From contig JAGTJN010000003.1 of assembly GCA_020747045.1 (NCBI GenBank), forward strand, positions 372,001-436,000: a stretch of 64,000 nt of DNA, written 5' to 3'. The notes under the pieces were generated by a model that was not told the origin of the DNA, searched no databases, and worked only from the letters and a program-made list of their open reading frames with translations. Positions 23,430 through 33,034 of the stretch are shown piece after piece (the stretch's first letter is position 1; every line of letters starts with the position of its first letter). Position numbers and translations under genes: made by a program. Source of the DNA: Phaeosphaeria sp. MPI-PUGE-AT-0046c. Taxonomy: Eukaryota; Ascomycota; Dothideomycetes; Pleosporales; Phaeosphaeriaceae.

Positions 23430-24825
23430 ATGGATGCACCAACCCTTGAACTAAAGACAGCCCTCGCATCGTAAGTTACGCCTTCTCCATTATTGTTTCT
23501 TGCTAAGTCGCGTTCAGACTCTTCGCTTCCGGCATGTACTCAGATCTGACCATTGTATGTGGAGGCAAAAGATACCCGGTTCATCGAGCTCTGCTTGCAA
23601 CACGATCATCTTTCTTCGAGGGAGCATGTCGCAACTCGTTCCTAGAGGCGGAGACTGGCATCATCGACCTTTCTGAGGATGATGCGGAAGCAGTGGAACA
23701 CATGGTACACTGTAAGCATTACATACTCCCAGCCTGACCTTCGGCTTTTGCTAACACACACTGCTAGACTTTTACCATATGGACTATCTCAGTAAACCAT
23801 TGTCCCGGCGCACATCACAAAGGTCGTCCCGATCCTCATCGCCGCTGGCGTTGCGCACCTCGAGGCGTAGCCCGCCCAAAAAGATCAATCTGGCCCTCAT
23901 CGAAGATCCGCTCCTCGCGACCATGTCTGCCGCAAATTTCTCGATGCCGCTGACGCCTCCCGCTGACGAAAGCTCGTTTCAAAATCTGGATGCTTCGACA
24001 AAAGTCCCCGACACACCGATGGCCGACCAATTCGCGACCAACGAGCTAGAAGGGGAAGAGCTAGAGCTAGAGCTCGATGCGCACAGCGCGCATCTCGTCA
24101 CACATGCGAAAGTGTACGCCATAGCTGAGAAGTACGTATGATCTTTCGTCACTTTCGCGTCCAGTGCATTTTGCCTGATTGCATGCCCAGCTGTCGGGTT
24201 CCCTTTCATTTGCAAGTGCGGAATTGTTTTGGAGCATCCGTTGTGCTGCCGTGGGTGGCAAGGCGGTCGAGGCCTCCAAACCCCGCGCTGCGTCATCATT
24301 GTGGGTGAAAAGCCAATCACTTTCGATGCGACGCACGCTGCATCTTCGATCTTGGTCCCTCAATCGCCTTTTTCAATCCTTTCTGCCTCTACTCCGTTGC
24401 ACCGCGAATCGCGATGCTTGTCTGTAAACGTTCCGTCTGCGTCTACGGACTCGAAACCAACCGCGTCAGCGCGTAGTTGTGCTTGCTCCAATCACGATTT
24501 GCAACAGCACCACGTACCCTGGTTCATACAATGCTAACATGTCTATCACAGATACGGCATCGCAGGCCTGAAAACGCTCGCACGCCAGAAGTTTATCCAG
24601 GATCTTGACCTGCATCTCGAAAGCGCCGACTTTCCTGAAGCTTGTCAAGAGGCCTACGAGTCCACTTTCCACACGGATCGGGGCCTGCGTGACGTGATCA
24701 TCCAAGCCTTCCGCGCAAATCCCGGCCTATCCCTGCGAAACGATGTCGAGCTCGTAGTGCGAGAAACGCCAGGTCTCGCTTTTGAGTTGTTTCGAATGGC
24801 CAGCGGCTTGCCAATTGCGTCCTGA
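23430..24825 (+). CDS. BTB/POZ domain protein (first copy)
   Basis: Four exons: 23430-23470, 23518-23711, 23768-24131, 24552-24825, giving 290 residues. The BTB fold starts at once: FASGMYSDLTIVCGG, then the core YPVHRALLATRSSFFEGACRNSF, followed by IIDLSEDDAEAVEHMVHYFYHMDY, the helix A4-A5 region. A Ser/Arg/Pro-rich insert (residues about 90-195, ending in an acidic GEELELELD run) separates it from the C-terminal helical part with VYAIAEKYGIAGLK. Such proteins are common in Pezizomycotina and may act as Cul3 adaptors or in other protein-protein contacts; the partner is unknown. The third intron, 420 nt, is unusually long for this window. Its donor is GTACGT at 24132, and no coding exon was recognised inside. 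Confidence 0.85.
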
Positions 24826-27568
24826 AGTTTTCTATCAGATCTCTGGTACAATGACCAATTATGCACCCATGCCGGTCGGATGAGCCCGCCGCACTTCAGC
24901 GTGCATACTTTGGGAGCACCGATAAGCCACAGGCTACGCGTCGTAAGCTGCCGACATCAAGCTGAGACCACAACACCCATTGCGGTGGGCGGGACAGGTC
25001 CCCGGCGCACTGAGACGTTACTCGGGTTTCATTGTCAATTGACAATGGGAAGCTTTCTCGCCAAGAGGTGGGGTAAGATGTTGTAAGACACATGCCCCAC
25101 GAATGAAATCCTGTTGGGAACAATGGTGGAGATTGGCCGTCGTGTAACACATGGCAGCAGCGTGTTCAGAGCCGTCGAGTACTCAGCAGGCGTACTCTCG
25201 GTTTCTGTCTGGCCGCAAGCCTCGTGGTATCTCATGGTTCATGACCGTCTGGAACGGCAGTAGTAACTCCTCTCCTTTGAAGTGTCCGTTTCGCTACAAT
25301 GTCCAGGTTCACTTCTGTCAGTATGCGCTTGCTTCTATAGGATAGCAGATGAAGAATGACATCCATATCAAAAATTATCCCTGAAAATGAATATCGCAAA
25401 TGCTCTGAACTAGTTTGGGGTGGGTTCACTAGTTGACCAATTTAGCTGCTGGCGAATAATCCCGAATGGCCAGCTTTGTAGTTGTAATCATGCACTGACG
25501 CCACCTGGGAAGAATCCGAGCTGTATTTAACTCAAGATGCACAAACATTGTCGGCTCAGACACACTAGCTTGTTCGACCTTTCTTCTCTCTCCGCTTCTT
25601 AGTTGCTCATGAGATTTTACTGAAGGAAGGCTGATGGTTTCGCAATTTGTCCTCGCTCACTTCGGAAGACCTGGAGATTGATGGCCAAGATGTCAACAGC
25701 ATTATATCATTCTTGGAGGAGATAAATTTCCCGCACGATACTTCTATTGGCTACAAATGATTGTGCACCAGGCATGCACCTTTCGAGGCGAGAAATCCTG
25801 GTTCCGAATTCGTCCTATCTAGAACACTTCAAGAATGCACGTATTTGCACAGTGGTCAATTGCCCGAATGACCACTACTGCGGAAACTACTGGGGCGATG
25901 AAGGCTACGATCCGTTCGTGTGCGAGATCGTCGAGTTTTTGATTATTTTGACGTAGAATTGGAACCAGGCAGGTCGGTCATGGCGCGTATCATGAGCGCT
26001 GAATTATCAAGGCATCATTGACCAAAGGATTTGGCAGGGGAGATGGCATCCAACACGGTGAGTAGACAAAGGACAATCTATATCTGCGACTTGGAATGGA
26101 AAACACCGTACAAGCTGATCTGGAACAAGTCAAGTCTGTCTTCCCAATCATACACTATCCTTGCTTCTTCAGATAGGTTCGTTTTTTGTGCCAATTGGCT
26201 GTTAAACTCACATTGAACCATGTAGGTATCCATACGGACCCTCAGAAAACTCTTCCCAACGACTTGTGTAGTCAAACTGTCGACATATCGAGTCCGAAGG
26301 TTCGCGAATATTAAATGAATGTCAAGCAAACGCTACAAACGCATGCTTTGGAAAATGCACTTGCCCAACCCTTGACGAGCTGCCTCGAGTCTCTTTGCTG
26401 CTCTCAAAAGAGCTCCCCTAGGTTTCATAGACGGTCCCGACCCGGCGGACCTATGTCGTCTTTGCCTTGCTGCGAAGAGAGTGGCATTTATCGCGCAAGA
26501 GCCATTACACAGTGCATTTTTATGCTGGATCTGATCTAGTCTACGACTCCTGTGGTCCATATCATATTGCACTACGTACTGGAACATTAGGATGTGGATC
26601 CGACCTTGCACCTGCAGTGCGAGAGCTCGAACTTTGGGTTTCTGCTGCTATAGTAAGTACTAACTCGAGGATATACAGCACTGGAAATGACTCGGCGATC
26701 GACGCGAAGAGACCTCATGTGAGAACTATGACCCATCTATGTTCGAAATTACTCAGTTCCTAAATGCCCTAGAAGGCTTTTGAGAAACCAGCAACAAATG
26801 AACAATAAACTATGAGCATGGCTGGGGAGAGTGGTTACTCTCTACTCCACAAAACGGATTCTCGACGAACAGCCGATCATCGAATGTAGTGCAGGTATAT
26901 GCGCCCCATGACGGTACCACTTACTTAAAAGGTTTCATGTACATGACCCCCAAGTCATGATCTATTTTGTCTTCGAGGACCTTGCAGCGCGCTCGGAAGA
27001 TCTCACCAAATGCTCGGGTGAATAAGATGCCCTTGCGCAATCCGCAAGGAATTGGGTTCGACAAAATTAAGTATTAGCATCGCAAGGTCCGGGGATAGCT
27101 CAGACACAAGGGAAGTGGTGTGTGCAAGTTCTGGGCATATGGCAAGGAGCACCCTTTCAAGCGAGGGATGACCAGGACTACGGTCCTAGTATATACGAGG
27201 CTGTGGAGCATTTGCAGTCGTTCAGATCGGATCCGTTTTCAAATGTTCTTTCGTCGGTCTGAGCGCAGTGATATTGGAGGAAAATGAACCCGAGGAACAG
27301 ATATACTTACACAACACTTGAAGGTGCTGCAGGCCACCCACCCACTTCTTTCTGTTGAAAGCTACGAAGAATCTTAATCATAAAAACTTTGCACCAAACC
27401 AAATCCTCCAGAGGTGGTTGCTACTTGCTAGCAGTTTCGTTGCGACTGTGGATTGTATGAAGGAGTAGTGTTGACGTGATTGGAATCGTCAAAAGAGAAT
27501 GGATGGAAAAAGGTGGTCAGGAAAGAGGAGGACCAAAAAGGAAAGCCAAAAAGAATGGTAATATGGTA
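24826..27568. other. Intergenic, 2.7 kb, no supported gene
   Basis: Only short open frames. A 69-codon plus-strand frame at 25747-25956 and fragments at 26467-26763 have no detectable domain, and I could not link them to the flanking BTB genes. The A/T-rich stretch at 27380-27560 leads up to the 3' end of the tRNA gene. Confidence 0.5.
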
Positions 27569-27655
27569 TGACCCGAAGGCGATTTGAACGCCTAACCTTC
27601 AGGAGTCTCCAAGTAGAAGCTGGAATCTGACGCGCTACCATTGCGCCATCGGGCC
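27569..27655 (-). tRNA. tRNA-Trp (CCA) with a 15-nt intron
   Basis: Read on the minus strand, the 7-bp acceptor stem GGCCCGA pairs with TCGGGTC (one G-U), with discriminator A at 27569. The D arm is GCGC-AATGGTA-GCGC. The anticodon loop is TTCCAGT, placing anticodon CCA after U33. The variable region is AGGTT, and the T arm is AGGCG-TTCAAAT-CGCCT. A 15-nt intron (27619-27605) lies one base 3' of the anticodon and contains TGG, which can pair with the anticodon as in the canonical pre-tRNA fold. The mature length of 72 nt matches tRNA-Trp. One oddity is an A-C mismatch at the bottom pair of the anticodon stem next to the loop. Confidence 0.88.
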
Positions 27656-28022
27656 AATAGATTCCTGAAAGAAATTGCTAATCATAACATTTATATACTA
27701 CGCAATATCATTTTCACGTGTGTCGATTGCAACTATGAAAACTCGTTCTCATATCCAATGCCAATGCGGGGCAAGCTAGAAGTCCGCTATATCTGGCAGA
27801 AAGGCCGGCAAGGTGGGGCATTTGCCGTTCGCGCGCGCTAAGACCTGCATGTCCCCTGCAGCAACTGTGCCTCATGTCATCTCATCCTCACCACATGTTT
27901 GTCTTAATGGGCCCCTTTCCACTAAGCTCTACATAAGACTTTCGCTATCTACTGTCTCCAATCTCTCTGTTACTTGCGGTAGAAACCCAGAGTATCACAA
28001 GAACAAAACTCGTTGCGACATC
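27656..28022. other. Upstream region of the second BTB gene
   Basis: The tRNA 5' flank and the likely leader of the BTB gene. An open frame runs into the BTB start codon, but its residues look non-coding. Confidence 0.5.
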
Positions 28023-29164
28023 ATGTTTGGCGCTAGGCCAGCGCAAGCTTGCCCGCTTGCTATTGTCCAGTCAGTCTGCACTTATAGGACGGAAATACAA
28101 ACTAACCAAAGTTCAGATCGTACAAGAACAGCGAGTTTATTGATCTAGTTATCAAATGTGGCCCCCTGACCTTCAATGTTCACATGGTTGTCGTGTGCTC
28201 CTCCTGCGAGTTCTTCAAGAAGAACATTGAATTCGCTGTTGGCAAAGAGTCAAGCGAGAAGCAAATCAACTTACCAGAAGACGATCCTGAGATGATCCGA
28301 CGTCTGATCACCTACCTCTATCTTGGTGACTATGACCCAAGCAACGGCTGGGAGCCCCAGAGATTTAAGGGAATCGATCAACATGGGTCTACTACCACCA
28401 CGAATCCGACGTACCATCTGCGTTCCAAGTCCTTTGGAACGTCAGCAACGAACCCCTGTGCTTGCCTTGCGCCAAATCTGAAGAATATCGTGCAGCCCTC
28501 AGAGACAGATGGAAAGACCGCCTCTTCGAATGATACCTGTAGAAAGGCCGGGGACGAAGTACAGGTTGCTAATCCGCTCACTATCCACAGCACCATGTAT
28601 GCACTGGGTGACAAATACCACGTTCAAGGCTTGTGCAAACTCGCGAAGGGCAAATTCGAATCATGTTTGCAACACCATGTGCATTCGGAGGACTTTGTCT
28701 CAGCAGTACAAATCGCGTACAGCTCTACGCCCGATTCTAACCGCAACTTGCGAGATTCTGTGCTCAGTGCCTTTCGAACACACTTTCAGACGGATATCAC
28801 ACAGATACCTGGCGCAGAGTTCAGGTTGGACTCGATCGACGAGTTGTCGTTCCATCTCATCAAGTCATGGCCCACCAAGATCAAGAAAGCGAAGAAAGCG
28901 GAGAGCAGCACACCAGAAGCTCCTGGGGTTTCTGCACTACCAGCGACAACTCCAGCAAGGTCTCTTTTCGCTACCTCTGGCGGCACTACGTCATCCCAAC
29001 CGACTACCTCCGCGCAGCCAGCAGCGACGTCTAATTTTGGTGGTTTTGGCTTGTCATCTTCTGTGCAGTCGACGAGAACACCCCTATTTAGTCTTCCCGT
29101 AAACCCCTCCACATCGCAGTCTACTTCTACACAGCCAACAGCGGCAAGGTCTCTCTTCGGATAG
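28023..29164 (+). CDS. BTB/POZ protein with FG-rich C-terminal tail (second copy)
   Basis: Two exons, 28023-28073 and 28112-29164, giving 367 residues. The BTB domain reads FRSYKNSEFIDLVIKCG, TFNVHMVVVCSSCEFFKKNI, then the acidic INLPEDDPEMIRRLITYLYLGDY typical of this family. After an insert, HSTMYALGDKYHVQGLCKLAKGKF is the helical extension shared with the first BTB gene. The last 90 residues are Ser/Thr/Ala/Gln-rich with SLFATS, NFGGFG, PLFSLP and a terminal SLFG, resembling nucleoporin FG-type low complexity. The 38-nt intron is very short, and its donor (GTCTGC) is weak; it was chosen because it keeps the frame and yields the usual BTB start. If wrong, translation could begin at the ATG at 28184. 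Confidence 0.8.
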
Positions 29165-29585
29165 CTCTAATGTTTCTGCGGCGTCACAATTTCGACCTGA
29201 TCTCTTTGGGAACTTGTCAGCACGAACATCATTACAATACAGCTTCATAGTGTTGATGGTACTACAGATTTACTCAGTAGTGATATGTCGTACAATCCTG
29301 AACTTTGCGTTACACAAGCCCAGCCCCGCGCATTCCAACGCACGGCGGCACCGCAACCGACCTTCATCGACAGCGCCTGCACGCCGCAAGCAACGCTCTT
29401 ATCCACCGTCCTTAAAGCGTTAACCACAACCGTCACTTTGCAAGGTGCAGAGATGGCGCCTGCTATAGTAGTTTCTAATGACTGCCACGACGGCATCTTT
29501 TGCTTGATTGCTGCGAAAATCACTTTCAGCTGTGTCGCAACACGGACATCCACGAACAGCCCACACCACACACATTTCTTCAAAG
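29165..29585. other. Spacer upstream of the small membrane protein gene
   Basis: Short overlapping open frames on both strands, none with recognisable features. Confidence 0.5.
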
Positions 29586-30320
29586 ATGCCGACGCAACCC
29601 ATGAATAACGATGTTGCACTTCCGCACGCTAGCCTGCTCGCATACTTCCGTTCTCCCAGATCGTCCCCGCAATCACCGAACCACGGGTCCGCGCCTCCAC
29701 CATACAACATTCGCGATACGTCAAACTCAGGATACTTCTCCTCTGCTGCACAATACAAGGTCGATGACGAGGAATCAGATTATGGTTTTTGGGGCGAGGG
29801 CGATTCCTCGGAAGAAGAATGCAGCGGCATGCGTCTGCGGATGGTGAAAAGAGACCACCAAGGCTTCTACTCCTTTTGTTGCTTCTGGTGCGCCGTTCTA
29901 GTGTGCATGATTGGTGGTATCGGCATTATATTCACCACGGACCTCGCTCTAACTGCCCTCGGCATGGGCACGGGCGTGGCGAAATTACTGGTAGACGCAA
30001 GCACTAACGCAGGCGAAAGCTACGATGTGAGATTGAACACAATATTTGAAGTCGTGGTCGTGCTAATTGGGATCCTTTAGATGCACTTCTGTCTCGTCTC
30101 GACGAATCGCGACGTCCCTGGCCCACAGATATGGCGCCACATCAAGGTAGACGACATCGCCAGGTGTAAGACTGATGTACTTACGCTGAGTGCCGCATCT
30201 ACGGAGCACTGGAAGCTGCGTCTTGATGATCAGAGTCTGTTTGGAGACGATGTTCCGCACGAGGCGAAAGAAAGCCAATTCATGGACGTCGACAAAGAGG
30301 CACACGTCGAGGGGTACTGA
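29586..30320 (+). CDS. Uncharacterised single-pass or double-pass membrane protein
   Basis: The ATG at 29586 starts a Pro/Ser-rich N-terminus with a PPPY motif, an acidic stretch (DDEESDYGFWGEGDSSEEE), then a hydrophobic segment FYSFCCFWCAVLVCMIGGIG that should span a membrane. The unspliced frame stops at 30080 (164 residues). A GTGAGA donor at 30027 and a branch-plus-acceptor (GTGCTAATT...TTTAG) ending at 30080 suggest an intron of 54 nt joining a second exon at 30081-30320, for 226 residues. No family recognised. The minus strand over exon 2 also has a protein-like open frame (30338-30063), so the C-terminal part is uncertain. Confidence 0.45.
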
Positions 30321-30859
30321 ATCTGAAGAGTTGGGCATAATCTGAGACGGACCAGTCCTTGTACGAACATGTTGTGTTGGCAGAATGGGTATTCCTATTT
30401 CCTATACAATGCGATTCAGTATAACATATTCCGCACATGCAGTGTCTGGGAGGCTGTTGAGGTCGCGTGCCGGTGTTCGAGTTTCGGAGCAGCGTAGGAA
30501 ATCGGAGGAGCTTTCAAGAGGCCGCTTTACCGTATTGGGACGAGTAAAGGCGTTACGTCATGTATAACGATATGGAAATTGTTGTGGATGACCGCCGCGC
30601 CAGTATCAATGTCTGCGTCCGATGTGTTGTCTCAGTCATCAATGTTCATGCTGCTGCTGCCATTTCGCGCAGCCTGGCCATCGATGTCGACCAGCAGGAA
30701 TTCACACGGCGTGGGACTCAGTATTAATTAGCACAGGGTTCACGAAGATTGGCAAGGTATTTCAAGATGGAGAGTTGTAGGGACCGTGATTATCATTAAG
30801 ATCTATTGAAGGACGTGTTTTCATGATGACTCGTCTCGTAAGCCTTCACCGCTCAGGCT
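30321..30859. other. Spacer between gene 3' ends
   Basis: Only one open frame of 60 codons. It contains 3' flanks of the membrane protein gene and of the zincophore gene. Nothing recognised. Confidence 0.5.
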
Positions 30860-31867
30860 TTACGACGGGGGGGAAGTTGGCTGGGGGACACCAGGAGGGC
30901 AGTGCCAGTGGTCGTCATGGGGAGTGCAAGCTTGAGCAGCGCGGCTGGAGACGGCGGCGGCAGCAGAAGTAACAGCGGCAGCCCGGCTGGAAGTGGCAGA
31001 GACCATGGGGCTAGAGACCGCACGAGAAGAGGAAGCCGCAGCAGCAGGAGTCGAGGTTGCCTTGTATGTGCCTACGCAGCCGACACCGGGCATGGCGACA
31101 TCATGAGCGTACACCTCAAGAGCGAAGTACTGGAGGGTGTCGCTATCCTTGACAGACCATGTCGAGTTCGTCTTGGCCAGCTCGAGAACACCGGGGTACT
31201 TGCCGACGCTGTAGTGCTCGACCGCACCCTCGCCTACCTTGGGCATATGGAGAAGACGGTGAAGAAGATCTCCCGCCCAGTAGAAGTTGGTAGCGCCATT
31301 GGCGACAGTCCAACCGTGGCCGCACATTCCCTCGAGAGGACGGCGGAGCTCGTACGACGGGTCACAGATCACAGTCTCGCCCGTGGCGTTGGCACCGCGC
31401 CAGTGACCAGCCCAACCTTTGTCAAGTCAGTAAGCATTAAAGTATGAGTGACAAGTTTACATACCAGCCTGAGCACAGTTGCCATCGGGGTTGTCGCATC
31501 GGAAAAGAGTTCCGGCCTTGTCACCGTCGGCGATCTTGGTGAACCATCCAAGAGGCTCACCAGATGGCTCGTTGCCAAAGTACTTCTGGTAGATGGACGA
31601 GGAGTTGCCCCAGCGGAGGATGTGGTCGCGTGCCTGTCTGCAGATGGTCACGGTCTCGTCCAAGCCCTTGCGGATGTAGGCCCTCTGTGTGGCATTGCAG
31701 GAAGCATGGATGGGGTACTCAGTGACCGCACCAGCATTCCAGGCAGTGTTGGTAGCAGCGGGAGCAGTGACGGTGACGGTCGCTGCAGCGCTCTGCTGGC
31801 GAGGGAAAAGAGGGTTGGCAACAGCGGCCGAAGCTCCAAGGAGCACCAGAGAGGAGTATGCAACCAT
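30860..31867 (-). CDS. aspf2: Secreted zincophore of the Pra1/Zps1/Aspf2 family
   Basis: Two exons, 31867-31465 and 31416-30860, giving 319 residues. A signal peptide (about residues 1-17) is followed by NPLFPRQ. The body has the family layout: HASCNATQRAYIRKGLDET, WAGHWRGANATGETVICDPSYE, then HRLLH at residues 187-191, which stands where the related metalloproteases carry HExxH; the catalytic Glu is replaced, as in this non-proteolytic family. The C-terminal tail after an Ala/Ser-rich linker is CTPHDDHWHC (Cys298-Cys307), the Cys/His zinc-binding tail known from Aspf2 and Pra1. Relatives are secreted under zinc limitation and deliver zinc to a plasma-membrane ZIP transporter. That transporter gene is divergent and adjacent here. 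The 48-nt intron is GT-AG with GCTTACTGAC as branch region. Confidence 0.92.
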
Positions 31868-33034
31868 GTTGACTGTTGCTGAACTTGCTGACTTGATAGT
31901 CTACAATCTGAGACGGCGGGTGTCTGAAGATATGCGAACTGATGTTCAACGAAGGGCCCGAGGAGCTGGATGAGGATTCATGCATGTTCCGGACATACTC
32001 TTTATACAATGCAGGAACACTTTGCAGGAGCCCGAGCATGCCACCTCGGTACTCTTGTCCCGAGCTCTCGACTTCTTTTTGCAGCCCAGATTTACAAGGC
32101 CCGCGCCTCCATACCGCCGCTGATGCATCGACTGGCAAAATGCCGCCAGTCTGAAGAGCCGCATGCCACTGTATGCAGGTGAAAACCCGGTAGATCGTCT
32201 TGGCCGACGCACCTCCCGCGTGGTTGAGTCTTGGCCGCCATACTATTCGAGCCTGGACGATTGGTTTCTCCGCCAGAGGCTATCAGAGTGGCTCCCAGAG
32301 CACCATGATGGACGGAAAAGAGCAGGGACTCTGCTGACCCAACATTCGAGCTTCGGCAGGAGCGCCTGCGTTCGGTAAAGCCGATGCTACCAATTGGAGA
32401 AGAACCGGAGTCTCGCCAATTCATCCCGCAGCATGTGTCAACGTGGGAGTGTAGAAGGCGAAGTGGTGAGGTGTAGCGTGAAGGAGCGCTAACATGGTTG
32501 CGACAGCAGTTAGACTTTACTCGCGCCATCGAGAACAGAACTTCCCAAATCGTATGGATGCAGTAGAATCAGGCCCCATCTAACCAGTCTACAACATATA
32601 TGTCTATTCCAACATACACAGACAAAGTACAATGAGCCTGAGTAGCACCCGCGGATAGAAGATTCCCTAAGGATTCTCGCCAAGACGTCCGCCACGGTCC
32701 AGCGCACCTTCCACGCCTGTACTAGAGCAAGTCTACAGGAAAAGCAAAATAGCGACTTCTTGATTTGACGACGTGGGTCTCGGAGCAGACGCCAAGGTGT
32801 AAGTTGGACATCTCGGTACTCTTGCCAAGAGGAACATTGTCCATCACAGCGGAGCGAGCGAAGTCTCTTCACGAGGCGTTCTTGCATTACCCCATCACGG
32901 TACTGGTATTCCGTCCGGCTGACCATTTCAAGAACGTCTTGCCATCTTCCAGGTAACTATATCAAGGCTCTGCGCGGGCACGACTCTACTCGCATTCATC
33001 CGCGGACTCGCTTAACTACACAACCGACCTGAAC
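31868..33034. promoter_or_regulatory. Shared divergent promoter of the zincophore and ZIP genes
   Basis: The 1167 bp between the two start codons hold five copies of the PacC core GCCAAG (plus strand 32679-32684, 32791-32796, 32824-32829; minus strand 32204-32199 and 32235-32230). About one GCCARG would be expected by chance in this length. The copy at 32791 overlaps CAAGGT (32793-32798), the ZafA zinc-response core of Aspergillus, within GCCAAGGT. A TATAAA on the minus strand (32006-32001) lies 134 bp upstream of the zincophore ATG, and TATATC at 32959-32964 about 76 bp upstream of the ZIP ATG. Open frames in this region are short and not gene-like. Regulation by zinc and alkaline pH is inferred from the known aspf2-zrfC pair. 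Confidence 0.6.

Noticed and set aside
27569..27655. tRNA-Leu reading of the tRNA gene
   Set aside because: The variable arm is only five bases, not the long arm of Leu, and U33 is followed by CCA.
30063..30338. A 91-codon minus-strand open frame opposite the small membrane protein
   Set aside because: It reads protein-like, but it has no extension, start context or family match; kept only as a doubt on the second exon of the plus-strand gene.
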